From contig NZ_FOZZ01000004.1 in the NCBI RefSeq assembly GCF_900116225.1, positions 62,001 through 126,000 of the forward strand: 64,000 bases of DNA, in the 5' to 3' direction. The DNA is from Sphingobacterium wenxiniae. GTDB taxonomy: Bacteria; Bacteroidota; Bacteroidia; Sphingobacteriales; Sphingobacteriaceae. Both the position numbers and the translations under genes were made by a program. Positions 10,497-20,175 of this stretch are shown here, piece by piece. Below the pieces are notes generated by a model, which was not told where the DNA came from, ran no database searches, and was given only the letters and a program-made list of their open reading frames with translations. Within the stretch, counting starts at the first letter, position 1. Each line of letters starts with the position of its first letter.

Positions 10497-12212
10497 TTAA
10501 TTCCGTGGATATCCCGGATTTTGTTCATAATGAGGTAATAGTCCTAAGACCTCCTGTCCGATTGGATAAATTTTTGTGTGGTCATCGGCATCCGCTTGTT
10601 TATCCCACCACACACCCGTGTTAAATTTACCCCAACGGATAAGGTCTATACGACGACGACCTTCCACCAAAAACTCCCGTCCCCACTCGTCTATCAGTTC
10701 TTGCTCTGTAAGCTGCACACCGCTTGTTAAGTATAGACTTGTAGAACCCTCAGGATAGTTCCGTTTGCGTACAGCATTCAGCAACGTTGCCGCTCCTACT
10801 TTGTCGCCTGCACGGAATTTACATTCAGCCAACGAATAATAGACCTCTGCCAACCGTATCTCTGCATAGGCCGAAGCAATCGCATTTGGGTCTCCGGTAG
10901 GGTATATCGGATATTTTGTTACCCATATTCCCGAATTGTCATCTGCATGGTTCATATTTGATTCTTTATCCGCAAGCGATTCCTCCGGAGGGGTATCTCT
11001 GAACATCCCCACCTGGTCACGAACATATATCGTGTACCCACGGTTACTCTTAACAAATTTCGTCGGGTCATCATGATAAGGAAGATAACCGTATAGGAAC
11101 ATACCTTCTCTCTTGCTATTTCCCAAATTCTTGTATTTTTTCAATCGAAAATCGTCCGGATAACGTTGGAACTTGATAAAAGGCTTACCCAATGACCAAG
11201 GATATTCTACACCATCTACGTCTCGCCCCGGCTGTAAAGCATAACGGGTATTCATATTACCAAAATCCTTAAAACCGAAAAAGTTATGCGCTTGATGCGG
11301 CCCCATCCACCAATACATATCTCCACTATAATGCCAGTGTGTACGTGCCAGGGTAGATGGGAAACCATACATCATTTCGCTCGACGTAGCATTATCATAG
11401 TCGAATGGCTTATACCAAAGGTCTTCTAGTTGATAAGCACCATATTTGCCATCGATAATATCCTGCGCAACGGTTGCACATTCTGCATATTTTGGTTGTC
11501 CGATATACACCTCAGCATTAAGATACAGACGCACCAACAATGCTGCCGCACCACCTTTCGTCCAACGGCCAATACCTGTAGTTCCCAAATCCTGAGATGT
11601 CGGAAGAGCCGGAATAGCAGAGATAAGTTCTTGTTCAATAAAATCGAATATCTCTTGCGGACTGGATTGAGGAGGTGTTGATGTCTCTCCTTTTACCTTA
11701 GTTACTATAGGAATATTTCTGTACAGATCAAATGCCCGGAGGTTAAACCATGCTCTTAGTGTCTTCAACTCAGCTATAAAGTCATCTTTTTCAGCCTGTG
11801 TGATGCCGACCTTTTCAATATCGACATTTTGCATATCCTCCAGTGAGTTCGTTGCGAGGCTGACACCCTGAAACAGGGCATTCCACATATGGCTGGTATA
11901 GTCATCTTGGATAGTCCAAGTATGATAATGTGCGCGTTGATATTTACCACCATCAAACCAATCACCTTCACGATTAGGTGTCATGAGCTGATCTCCAGAC
12001 AATTCCTGTGCATAAAAAAGACCGCTACCCTGTATGGACCAATAGGCATGTTCGAACGGGCGGAGAAAGTCGCGAATTACATCTTCTCTTGTTTGCAAAA
12101 AATTTTCGGATGTGATACGGTCATATAGGGTTTCATCTAGGTCGGTACAGCCTGCTCCCAGAAAAAAGAGGCTACTGCTTAATATGATAAGTTTTTTTCT
12201 AAAATACTTCAT
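10497..12212 (-). CDS. susD: SusD/RagB-family outer-membrane nutrient-binding lipoprotein
   Basis: A 571-residue lipoprotein with the acylated cysteine at residue 22 (FLGAGC). It is the lid that binds glycan and closes over the SusC barrel. Family marks are the N-terminal LDETLYDRITSENF, the TPR-like helices (LKTLRAWFNLRAFDLYRNIPIV) and the C-terminal EIRLAEVYYSLAECKFRAGDK, AVRKRNYPEG and EFLVEGRRRIDLIRWGKF blocks. It follows susC after 21 bp. Confidence 0.95.
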   Translation of the reverse strand: MKYFRKKLIILSSSLFFLGAGCTDLDETLYDRITSENFLQTREDVIRDFLRPFEHAYWSIQGSGLFYAQELSGDQLMTPNREGDWFDGGKYQRAHYHTWTIQDDYTSHMWNALFQGVSLATNSLEDMQNVDIEKVGITQAEKDDFIAELKTLRAWFNLRAFDLYRNIPIVTKVKGETSTPPQSSPQEIFDFIEQELISAIPALPTSQDLGTTGIGRWTKGGAAALLVRLYLNAEVYIGQPKYAECATVAQDIIDGKYGAYQLEDLWYKPFDYDNATSSEMMYGFPSTLARTHWHYSGDMYWWMGPHQAHNFFGFKDFGNMNTRYALQPGRDVDGVEYPWSLGKPFIKFQRYPDDFRLKKYKNLGNSKREGMFLYGYLPYHDDPTKFVKSNRGYTIYVRDQVGMFRDTPPEESLADKESNMNHADDNSGIWVTKYPIYPTGDPNAIASAYAEIRLAEVYYSLAECKFRAGDKVGAATLLNAVRKRNYPEGSTSLYLTSGVQLTEQELIDEWGREFLVEGRRRIDLIRWGKFNTGVWWDKQADADDHTKIYPIGQEVLGLLPHYEQNPGYPRN

Positions 12213-12233
12213 TTCAAATAGGAGTTAAAAGTT

Positions 12234-15200
12234 TTAAAATCTAACTTGTACACCGGCAAGGAATTGAACCGTCGACGGATAATACGATAGCGAGGTATTG
12301 ATCCCCGGCGTTAATCCGTTTACGGATATCATCTCAGGGTCTCCAGTTGTAAAGTTGGTGAACGTGTATAAGTTTCGGGCTACTCCATACAACCGTATCG
12401 AATTGATATATTTTACCGGCGAATCAAAACTATAGCCCACACTCACATTGTCTATTTTCAGGAAGTCACCTTTTTCAAGGAAATAATCCGACAGTGTAGA
12501 ATAGGTTTCAGCATTGGTCAACGCAGCATATTTACCCTTTCCATAAGCTGATGCCAACACATTTGCCCCACTTTGCGTAACAGGTGTTCCCAAATAGAAC
12601 GCAGTGGTATTAAAAATATCATATTTAAAAGCTCCTCTCAGGAACACCGAAACATCCAGTTTTTTGTAAGTGAAGGTATTTCCTAAGCTTGCGGTATACA
12701 ACGGCAATCCATTGCCGACAAATCGCTTATCATTTTCATTGGCCATATTTCCGGGAATGATGTTGTCATTCTTATCATACACCATCAACCTTCCTGTGGC
12801 ATCTATTCCTGCGGACTTATACATGTAGAAACCACCTATCCGGCGCCCTTCTTCTAACCTCTGTGCCGGACCAGGGGAACCCGGCGAAGGCATTCCGGCC
12901 ATAAATTGAAAATCTTGTCCACGATAAGTATCATTCGAGAAGGAAACGAATTTATTGTTATTGGTTGCTCCTGCAAAGGTAATGGAATAGGAAAAGTTCT
13001 CTTTTTGCACAACCGCAGCATTCAACTGAAGTTCTACTCCCGAGTTTTTCATCGTTCCTACATTTACAAAAGTAGTCGTTTGTACGAAAGGCGGTACAGG
13101 GACATTGTAGTACCCCAACAGGTCTCTATTTGTTCTTACATAGTAGTTTAAGCTACCGCTTAACTTCCTTTGAAACAATTCAAAATCTAATCCGGCATTA
13201 AAGTTCTGTGCCTTTTCCCACCGAAGATTATAATTGGTATTTTGGCTTGGCCCCCACACTTGATAGTTCAGACCATTAAAGTTAAAGTAGCCAAACCCGG
13301 TATAGGTATCAAGAGAGAGATAATTTCCAAAATCCTGATTTCCTGTTTCACCATAATCAGCGCGCAACTTCAATTCGTCTATCCACGAATCTTTCGGAAA
13401 GAATGACTCTTCCGTCAACCGCCAACCGAGTGATACCGCCGGAAAATAGCCCCATTTATTATCATAACCAAACTTGGACGAACCCTCATACCGCAAACTT
13501 GCTGAGGCATAATATCTACCGCCATAGTTGTAGTTTAACCGTCCGAAAAAAGCAATCAATTTTGAATCATTTTTATAGGAGCCTACGGATCTGAAAGTAT
13601 AATCGCCCGATTGTGGATTGTCAGGAATAGGAATGTTATATTCTCCGGTACCCAAACTATTATAGGTCAGAATGTCTGAAGGAAAATTTTGGTTTCCGGC
13701 ATTCATTCCCGAATTAACAAAGTAATTATAGGAATATCCACCCATCAGGTTAAAATTGTGTTCCTGAATCAGTTTTTTATAATTTCCAATCCACTCAAAC
13801 ACGTATTGGTCACTTTTATTGTAATCTCTACTTGCCGAGTTTCTTCCGTTGTTGCCATTTATGGCTCCGGTGTTATACGATGGCGTAAATCCAAAACCAA
13901 AAAAGTCGCTGGATTGCTGTCCTAACATGATTTGGGTAGATAAGTCATCAGTCAAGTTCAATTTGAATGCTGCATTCCAGTCAATATATTTACCTTCTGT
14001 TCCACTTTGCACTGTACGTAACTCCTCTACCGGGTTGTATGATCCTGAAAATCCTGTGTTTATAAAATAGTATCTATTTGGGTTCGACTCATCGAAAACA
14101 GGTAACGTTGGATTCAGTGTAAGACTCTGATTAAACGCATTGTGACTGCTGTTATTCGCTTTCAGAAATCGGGGAGCGATATTGAAAGTCGCCGTGTACA
14201 GATTATTGGCTGAGGTATGATTAAGGTTCAATCGTGCTCCATACTCTCTTTTGGTAGAACGAAGGTCAAGACCATTGGCATTTCGGTAGTCTACAGAAAC
14301 GATATAATTCGTGGATGCCCCTCCTCCGGAAAACTGTACAGTATTCTTTTGATTATAAGCAAAATCACGTGATACTTCGTCAAACCAGTTTGTTTTCGCA
14401 CCAAAATCAGTTCCTCTGTTGTATTTCACGAAATCTTCCGCACTCAATACCGGAATTTTATTGTTGACAATATCAAAGCTGGCATATCCATCGTAAAAAG
14501 CAGAGGCTATACCTGTACCTTTCTTGGTGGTAATAATAATAACCCCATTGCTACCACGGGTACCGTAAATCGCTGAAGCAGCTCCACCTTTCAATACGTC
14601 AATGGATTCGATATCATTTTGATTAAGGTTATCCACATTCCCTCCGGGAACTCCATTAATGACATACAAAGGTCCAAGACCAGCATTGCGGGAGGAGGCT
14701 CCACGCAATTGGATACTTGGACCCGCATTCGGATCAGACTGTGCCGTATTCACTACACTCAGTCCAGCAACCTTGCCCTGTATAGAATTAAGCACCGCAT
14801 TTCCACCAAATACATTAAGGTCTTTGCTACCCAAATGGGTGATAGCGCTCGTTACTTCTTTCTTGTCCAAGGTACCGTAACCTACCACGACCACCTCATC
14901 AATGACATCAGCACTTTCTTGGAGTGTAATCTGATAATGGGAACGAGCATCAATAGTAACATCTACTCCCGTATAGCCGGTAGACGATATTTGCAGAACG
15001 CCTCCCTCACGGACGGACTGAAATATGAACTGTCCATTTTCATTACTCTGTGTACCCACAGCAGTGTCCTTAATCTTAATGGTAGCACCTGCAATAGGAT
15101 TGCCTTGCATATCAGAAATTAAGCCTGAGATGTCTTTTTGTTGTGCATACGCCCCTGATGCCATACATATCCATAAGATGATGGAAAGGTAAAAAACAGG

Positions 15201-15236
15201 AGGTCGTCGAAAAAAAAGTAGAATAAATTCCCTCAT
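12234..15236 (-). CDS. susC: SusC/RagA-family TonB-dependent outer-membrane transporter
   Basis: A 1000-residue barrel that imports alpha-gluco-oligosaccharides across the outer membrane with TonB energy. The signal peptide ends SGAYAQ. A carboxypeptidase-like extension follows (about 35-110, GNPIAGATIKIKDTAVGT), then a TonB box around DEVVVVGYGT, the plug (VLNSIQGKVAGL, SIQLRGASS, VINGVPGG, IESIDVLKGGAASAIYG, GVIIITTKKG), and the barrel ending in the terminal aromatic FLAGVQVRF. It is the first gene of the operon with a -7 box about 60 bp upstream. Confidence 0.96.
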   Translation of the reverse strand: MREFILLFFRRPPVFYLSIILWICMASGAYAQQKDISGLISDMQGNPIAGATIKIKDTAVGTQSNENGQFIFQSVREGGVLQISSTGYTGVDVTIDARSHYQITLQESADVIDEVVVVGYGTLDKKEVTSAITHLGSKDLNVFGGNAVLNSIQGKVAGLSVVNTAQSDPNAGPSIQLRGASSRNAGLGPLYVINGVPGGNVDNLNQNDIESIDVLKGGAASAIYGTRGSNGVIIITTKKGTGIASAFYDGYASFDIVNNKIPVLSAEDFVKYNRGTDFGAKTNWFDEVSRDFAYNQKNTVQFSGGGASTNYIVSVDYRNANGLDLRSTKREYGARLNLNHTSANNLYTATFNIAPRFLKANNSSHNAFNQSLTLNPTLPVFDESNPNRYYFINTGFSGSYNPVEELRTVQSGTEGKYIDWNAAFKLNLTDDLSTQIMLGQQSSDFFGFGFTPSYNTGAINGNNGRNSASRDYNKSDQYVFEWIGNYKKLIQEHNFNLMGGYSYNYFVNSGMNAGNQNFPSDILTYNSLGTGEYNIPIPDNPQSGDYTFRSVGSYKNDSKLIAFFGRLNYNYGGRYYASASLRYEGSSKFGYDNKWGYFPAVSLGWRLTEESFFPKDSWIDELKLRADYGETGNQDFGNYLSLDTYTGFGYFNFNGLNYQVWGPSQNTNYNLRWEKAQNFNAGLDFELFQRKLSGSLNYYVRTNRDLLGYYNVPVPPFVQTTTFVNVGTMKNSGVELQLNAAVVQKENFSYSITFAGATNNNKFVSFSNDTYRGQDFQFMAGMPSPGSPGPAQRLEEGRRIGGFYMYKSAGIDATGRLMVYDKNDNIIPGNMANENDKRFVGNGLPLYTASLGNTFTYKKLDVSVFLRGAFKYDIFNTTAFYLGTPVTQSGANVLASAYGKGKYAALTNAETYSTLSDYFLEKGDFLKIDNVSVGYSFDSPVKYINSIRLYGVARNLYTFTNFTTGDPEMISVNGLTPGINTSLSYYPSTVQFLAGVQVRF

Positions 15237-15295
15237 AGTTTGTTCGATTTATAATTTGTTTACTAAGGTTTATTTGGTAGCGCTTTGCTACATCA

Positions 15296-15303
15296 CAAAT
15301 CTA
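15296..15303 (-). promoter_or_regulatory. Probable -7 element of the sus operon
   Basis: TAGATTTG on the minus strand matches TAnnTTTG and lies about 60 bp before the susC ATG. No exact TTTG at -33 is seen, as expected for an activator-dependent promoter. A short GTAGC/GCTAC hairpin (15277-15291) falls at the start of the leader. Confidence 0.5.
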
Positions 15304-15469
15304 TATAAACAAGAAACTTAGAAAAAGGGGAGTATTAGAAAATATGAATACAAATAATACCCAACACATTATTAATCAGAATATTAATAATGAAAAAATG
15401 AGTGAAAAATATAAATGATACGCTCTATTTACACAAGATTTATGGTGTATATATAAAGCGTTTTTAGGT

Positions 15470-17161
15470 TTAAGTAATTCTTATCTGACCAATTTTCATG
15501 ACCATTTTATCAAATTCATCTTTATCCATAATAGCTTTGTTTCTCACTTTTGCACGGTAGGTGTAAATAGTATTCAAAGAGTAATGCAGGAAACTTGCAA
15601 GCTTGGCGGTATCGGATATACCTAATCGAATAAGTGCGAAAATACGGAGTTCTGTATTTAGCTTTTCACTGTCTTTGACCTCGATTCGCTCTTCGGGACG
15701 AAGAAGTGAGTTAAAATCTCCTATAAAATCGGGAAATAAATGGAGGAAAGTCGTGTCAAACGTATTATAAAGCTCTTGTACTTCATGATCAATCATTTCA
15801 TGGGACTTGACTAATCGTAGTAGCTGGTTTATTTTATCGCCCATAATCAGCTTCTTAATAGTGCTTTGGTATCGTTCCAGCTTATCGATATACGTTGCGC
15901 AAAGATCCAAAAAGTGCCCGATATAAACTTCTTTAATCTGATTGGCTTCCGATAGTTTTTTATTCATAGATGAAACCTCCTGATTAACCCGAATTAGTTC
16001 CTCATTAGCGACGTGCAGCTTGTCATTAAACTCGCGAAGCTTCATGTTTGTGCTGTATAGTTCCTGTCTGACTCGGTTAATACGTTGCTTCTGTCTATAA
16101 ACGAAGATAACAGCAGTGACCAACAAAGCTGATAAAATAGAAGCCACAACTAAAAACGTACCTAAAATTTTTCTTTTTTCACGTTCATTATCCTGATAGG
16201 ATGCCTCTATAATAGGGTAAATCTGAGATGCTTCGTAAGATCGAAAGCGGGCATTGCAAAACTTTGCGTCCTCCATAGAAGACCTTATACAGGCATATGC
16301 TCCTTCAATATCACCCATTTTGTACAACAGGGAAGCTAATGCACGTGAGGAAGCATTCTCCTTAATCGCATTTTTAATATCACATATCGCCGAGATTATA
16401 TAATACATTCTTTGCTTTTCGAGATTGTCTTCTTTTTTATAAACATTTGCTAAGGAATAAGCAAGCATAGCCTTCTCATGTGTGTCTTCCTTGATATTCT
16501 TTATCATACCAAAGATGATTTTTTTGGCCTCTTCGCTTTTATCTTGGTCAATAAGCTTCTCGGAGTAAACCATTTTAAAATGGTACGACGCTGTATCCAA
16601 TATGGACAATAAAGAGTCACGATAACTATCACTAAGGGCAATATACTTTTCATGTTCAAGATGCTGAAAAGCATAGAACCTATAAAATTTCTGCTTCGTG
16701 TCGAAATATTTAATGCGTAGATAGTGGTCAATTCGGGTCGGTTTAATCTGTCTTAGGAGACTATCCGCATCGAGATACATTCCTCCTGTTAAATAAAAAG
16801 CCGCTAAATCCAATTGACTTTCTATACGCCAAAAGTCCATATTTTGCTCAATGGCAAGATTAACATTCTTTTTCGCATAAACTATCGCAGAGTCAGACTC
16901 ATAGGAAATATAAATATTATATAACTCCCGTTGGATTTCATACGTGGGTTTAATATTTCCAGCGCTATCGGCTAATTTCTTTTTTAGGTTTAATAGATAA
17001 TTTTTTTTCTGCTCCGCATACGCCTCTTTATTCTGAATATGCTTCAAAAGACTATTCATCAAGGTATCTGTTGATGCGGAAGCAACCCCGTCAAACAGTC
17101 TGACAAGAAATAAAAACTGGATTATAAAAAGCCTGTACACAAACTTTCGCATTATAGCCAA
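15470..17161 (-). CDS. susR: SusR-like membrane-spanning transcriptional regulator (DUF6377 type)
   Basis: Likely sensor-activator of the adjacent sus operon. The 563-residue chain has an N-terminal signal/anchor and a periplasmic TPR-like helical domain to about residue 325. One membrane segment follows (LVVASILSALLVTAVIFVY, about 336-354), then a cytoplasmic coiled coil (to about 405) and a DUF6377-type region. The C-terminal helix-turn-helix (ISDTAKLASFLHYSLNTIYTYR) resembles that of two-component regulators. SusR of Bacteroides senses maltose in the periplasm; here the ligand is inferred from the neighbouring genes. The start could be Met1 or Met4. It is transcribed separately, with its end about 230 bp upstream of susC. 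Confidence 0.85.
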   Translation of the reverse strand: MAIMRKFVYRLFIIQFLFLVRLFDGVASASTDTLMNSLLKHIQNKEAYAEQKKNYLLNLKKKLADSAGNIKPTYEIQRELYNIYISYESDSAIVYAKKNVNLAIEQNMDFWRIESQLDLAAFYLTGGMYLDADSLLRQIKPTRIDHYLRIKYFDTKQKFYRFYAFQHLEHEKYIALSDSYRDSLLSILDTASYHFKMVYSEKLIDQDKSEEAKKIIFGMIKNIKEDTHEKAMLAYSLANVYKKEDNLEKQRMYYIISAICDIKNAIKENASSRALASLLYKMGDIEGAYACIRSSMEDAKFCNARFRSYEASQIYPIIEASYQDNEREKRKILGTFLVVASILSALLVTAVIFVYRQKQRINRVRQELYSTNMKLREFNDKLHVANEELIRVNQEVSSMNKKLSEANQIKEVYIGHFLDLCATYIDKLERYQSTIKKLIMGDKINQLLRLVKSHEMIDHEVQELYNTFDTTFLHLFPDFIGDFNSLLRPEERIEVKDSEKLNTELRIFALIRLGISDTAKLASFLHYSLNTIYTYRAKVRNKAIMDKDEFDKMVMKIGQIRIT

Positions 17162-17197
17162 GAAAATTTATTCGAACGTAACATGATTTATCTTTTC

Positions 17198-17205
17198 AAA
17201 GATAA
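17198..17205 (-). promoter_or_regulatory. Probable -7 element of the susR-like gene
   Basis: TATCTTTG on the minus strand is an exact TAnnTTTG match, 36 bp before the regulator's start codon. It lies inside an imperfect palindrome (17187-17209), which could be a self-regulation site. Confidence 0.5.
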
Positions 17206-17297
17206 TCTAAAATTCCTTTTTTTCTTGGCTTATGCGCTTAATAGGTTGGCTCGACTGTGATTCTTATATCCTTTGTACCAAAGGATTTAAGTATTTC

Positions 17298-18395
17298 CTA
17301 ATTCTTTTCAATTATCATCGCCGCATTACTACCTCCAAAGCCCGAGGCTGTTTTTAGCAAACGTTTAATATTTCTATGTTCTTTCCGACTGACAATATTA
17401 ACCGCTCTGGAAACACCTAAGTTTTCAAAGCCAAGCGTGGGTAAAAAGTTGTTTTCAACCATCGCTTTTAAAGAAACAACGGTCTCCAAAAGTCCCGAAG
17501 CACCTAAAGTATGTCCGTAATATCCTTTCAAACTATTGATGGGCTTATCCGCCAAACCTAAACGGTCAAAGGCAATAGCTTCCATCTCGTCATTATAGGC
17601 TGTGGCTGTGCCATGTGCTGATATGAAATCAATACTTTCCAAAGGAATATTGGCTTCTTGGATAGCGGCAAGTACACTTTGACAAAGCCCTTCTCCTGTT
17701 CGGGATGGACCCGAAATATGATTGGCATCGTTGATAGCTCCCTCACCCAATATACGGAAAGGTCCTTCCTCTTTGGACAGATAAACCGCAGCAGCAGCCT
17801 CACCAAGAGAAACGCCTGCCCTGTCTCGATCAAATGGTTTACATGGAACCGAACTCATCGCTTGGAAAGCCTGAAAACCCGACACGACAAAATCGCTGAC
17901 CACATCTGCGGCAAGCACTATCACATCGTCAAATTGCCCCATCTGTATCATTCTTTTCCCTACGGCAACAGCTAACAACCCTGATACACAGGCATGGGAT
18001 ACAATGACAGGTTCAGGAGATATTCCCAAAGCCGAGGCAATCTTCCGGGCTAAAACAGTAAGTTGAGCTTGTTCTACATCTCCGCTTCGTAGATACCCAA
18101 TGTTTCCTTTCGTTGTGGAAAGAATCAAGCCGGTTTTTGCAGAAGGTGTTCTTTTTTCCAACAAAGGCTGAGCAGCGAGCAACAGCATCTTCTCTAATAG
18201 CGTGTAATTGTCTTGTGGGAATAAATGTGCAAATAATGTTTCATCAATTTTTCCAACAAAGACATCATGAAAAGTGCCAACCTCTTGTTTGGTAATGCCC
18301 GTTTTGCCCGCCAGCAGGTTTTCCCAATTCATTTCCAGGTTCAGTCCCAAAGGACTGACACAATTGATCTCTTGTATGAAAATAGGTCTAAACAT
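17298..18395 (-). CDS. Beta-ketoacyl synthase of the pigment cluster (second KS)
   Basis: A 365-residue thiolase-fold condensing enzyme with a complete Cys-His-His triad: Cys136 in SHACVSG, His261 in SAHGTATA and His295 in YYGHTLGAS. It should therefore be catalytically active, not a chain-length factor. It is shorter than FabF and closer to the small KS proteins of aryl-polyene and flexirubin clusters. It is the last gene of the pigment operon, set apart from the thioesterase gene by 69 bp that hold a hairpin. Confidence 0.85.
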   Translation of the reverse strand: MFRPIFIQEINCVSPLGLNLEMNWENLLAGKTGITKQEVGTFHDVFVGKIDETLFAHLFPQDNYTLLEKMLLLAAQPLLEKRTPSAKTGLILSTTKGNIGYLRSGDVEQAQLTVLARKIASALGISPEPVIVSHACVSGLLAVAVGKRMIQMGQFDDVIVLAADVVSDFVVSGFQAFQAMSSVPCKPFDRDRAGVSLGEAAAAVYLSKEEGPFRILGEGAINDANHISGPSRTGEGLCQSVLAAIQEANIPLESIDFISAHGTATAYNDEMEAIAFDRLGLADKPINSLKGYYGHTLGASGLLETVVSLKAMVENNFLPTLGFENLGVSRAVNIVSRKEHRNIKRLLKTASGFGGSNAAMIIEKN

Positions 18396-18413
18396 ATCTT
18401 AAACTTTTCGAGA

Positions 18414-18461
18414 AAACCTATAAGGTCTCCCGTTATTGTCCCAACAAAACCTTATAGGTTT
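18414..18461 (-). repeat. 13-bp inverted repeat between thioesterase and second KS
   Basis: Perfect arms at 18414-18426 and 18449-18461 with a 22-nt loop fill the only sizeable gap late in the pigment operon. On the minus strand a short T-run follows the second arm, so partial termination is possible. An mRNA-stabilising or dispersed-repeat role is equally possible. Confidence 0.5.
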
Positions 18462-18464
18462 ATT

Positions 18465-18911
18465 TTACAACAGACCTACCTTTCTCTTCCAGTCCAGTAT
18501 AAAGCCCGGTGTTTGCAGAACAAGATGATTCTCCTTATCCAGAAAGACCTGTATAGTTTCACCCGTTGCGACCAGCTGCTCCTGTGCATTAAATATCTTA
18601 AACCGAAAAATCATCTTAGCGGCAGGGGTATCCACAAATGAGGTCTCCACACGGGCAGATTCACCATATCGTAAAGGTAACTTATGCTCACATACAGACT
18701 TCACAATGGGAGTGATATAACCTGATTTCTGTACGGTCAGGTAATCAATACCATATTTACGTCCAAAGGCTTCGCGCCCTTGTTCGAAATAGAGGATATA
18801 GTGTCCATGCCATACGATACCAAGCGAATCCACTTCGCTAAAGCGGACCTGAATATCAACTGATTCTTTCAGATTGGATTCCTCGTTAAACTGTTCTCTT
18901 CTTTTTATCAT
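18465..18911 (-). CDS. Acyl-CoA/ACP thioesterase, 4-hydroxybenzoyl-CoA thioesterase family
   Basis: A single-hotdog protein of 148 residues. The active-site block reads RFSEVDSLGIVWHGHYI, with the catalytic Asp in EVDSLGIVWHG. In the pigment pathway it could release or proof-read acyl chains from ACP. It overlaps the ABC permease gene by 26 bp, showing it belongs to the same operon. Confidence 0.82.
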   Translation of the reverse strand: MIKRREQFNEESNLKESVDIQVRFSEVDSLGIVWHGHYILYFEQGREAFGRKYGIDYLTVQKSGYITPIVKSVCEHKLPLRYGESARVETSFVDTPAAKMIFRFKIFNAQEQLVATGETIQVFLDKENHLVLQTPGFILDWKRKVGLL

Positions 18912-20175
18912 ATAGAATGGCGACCGTAAGCGTGAGCAAGAAACACAAAATTAATAAAATAATCTCAGGCAGTATATCCACCAAACCTCCTCCTCGGAGA
19001 AGCACTTTGTAAAAGGCCCCTAATCCCCAGTTCATTGGAGAAAGAGCCGATAGCTGCTGCATAACTGGCGGCATGATAAATACCGGAACCCAAACCCCTC
19101 CTACGGCAGCTAATACAACCGTTAAAGTTGCACCAAAAGGGGCTGATTGCTCCTGCGTACTGGCAATCGTTCCGATAAGAATACCTAACCCTACTGCTGC
19201 TAATCCACTAAACAATGCGATAACACTCAACAGCCCAAAAGAATTACCTACTTGGAACGAATGCAACCCTATATAAGGAAACACAAATATGCCGACCAAC
19301 AGCATAAGATAAAACTGGATAAGGCTAATCAACAGGTAAGTAACTGTCTTTCCCATTAAAAAAAGAGCATAAGATGTAGGGCTTGTCTCGATGCGAAGCA
19401 TCGTGCCTTGTGCTTTTTCCTTAACAATATTGATGGACAGCGGTACTACAATGAAAAAGATAGCAAAAAGCGTCCAGGCTGGTACATTATGCTGTACAGC
19501 ATCGGGAAGGGATTCTTCGGCATGCTCCCCATCTCGACCGACTTCTTTATAGGAAATAAATTGCTGTTCCCCCAGTTCGATGTCCATATCTTCGCCCAAC
19601 TCTTCCTGAAAGGTAGAATAAATGGTTTTGGATTCTATATTCGACACCAATTTGTCAATAGACATCTTGATAGCTGTTTTAAAGGAAGCATGTGCTGCTG
19701 GGTCAAAATAAAGTTTGATTTCTTTGGGTTCAATCGGCTTTGTTTCTGTAGCAACAAGGGTAGTATCTCCACTGAAATCAAATTCAGACATAATCTTATC
19801 CACATTCTGCTGGACGTGGGTATTCAAATCCCGACTGAGATGCTCGGGTAATATTACCGCCAACTGATAGGTTCCCTGCCGAACAAGCTCTTGGGCAAGT
19901 TCCTCCGAAATAGGCTTTCCATCAAGCTCCATTAGCAATTCCAGATTTTCATCAGCTCTAAAATATTCTTGGATACGTTGAGAGATACTCTCCCGATCGT
20001 GGTCAACCAACAATACAGATACCTTGCCCCCCAAAATAGAGTCAAACGATCCCTTCTGCACCATCGTTACTGCAAGTAACAAGATCAAAGGCATGACAAA
20101 CAGAATAACGATGCCACCAACATCCCTGAACAATAACAACAGTTCCTTCTGTACAGAACGCCTCAGTTTAAACAT
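18886..20175 (-). CDS. ABC-2 type transporter permease of the pigment cluster
   Basis: A 429-residue inner-membrane protein with one N-terminal membrane segment (about 21-39), a large outside loop (about 40-230) and five C-terminal segments (LFAIFFIVVPLSI, SLIQFYLMLLVGIFVF, GLAAVGLGILIGTIAS, TVVLAAVGGVWVPVFI, IILLILCFLLTLTVAIL). This is the ABC-2/NodJ-like layout used for lipid or drug export. It overlaps the ATPase gene by 8 bp. It probably moves the finished pigment or a lipid precursor out of the inner membrane. Confidence 0.88.
   Translation of the reverse strand: MFKLRRSVQKELLLLFRDVGGIVILFVMPLILLLAVTMVQKGSFDSILGGKVSVLLVDHDRESISQRIQEYFRADENLELLMELDGKPISEELAQELVRQGTYQLAVILPEHLSRDLNTHVQQNVDKIMSEFDFSGDTTLVATETKPIEPKEIKLYFDPAAHASFKTAIKMSIDKLVSNIESKTIYSTFQEELGEDMDIELGEQQFISYKEVGRDGEHAEESLPDAVQHNVPAWTLFAIFFIVVPLSINIVKEKAQGTMLRIETSPTSYALFLMGKTVTYLLISLIQFYLMLLVGIFVFPYIGLHSFQVGNSFGLLSVIALFSGLAAVGLGILIGTIASTQEQSAPFGATLTVVLAAVGGVWVPVFIMPPVMQQLSALSPMNWGLGAFYKVLLRGGGLVDILPEIILLILCFLLTLTVAILYDKKKRTV

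Noticed and set aside
17268..17286. 8-bp hairpin after the second ketosynthase gene as a terminator
   Set aside because: No T-run follows on the minus strand; it may be a terminator but the evidence is too weak to list.
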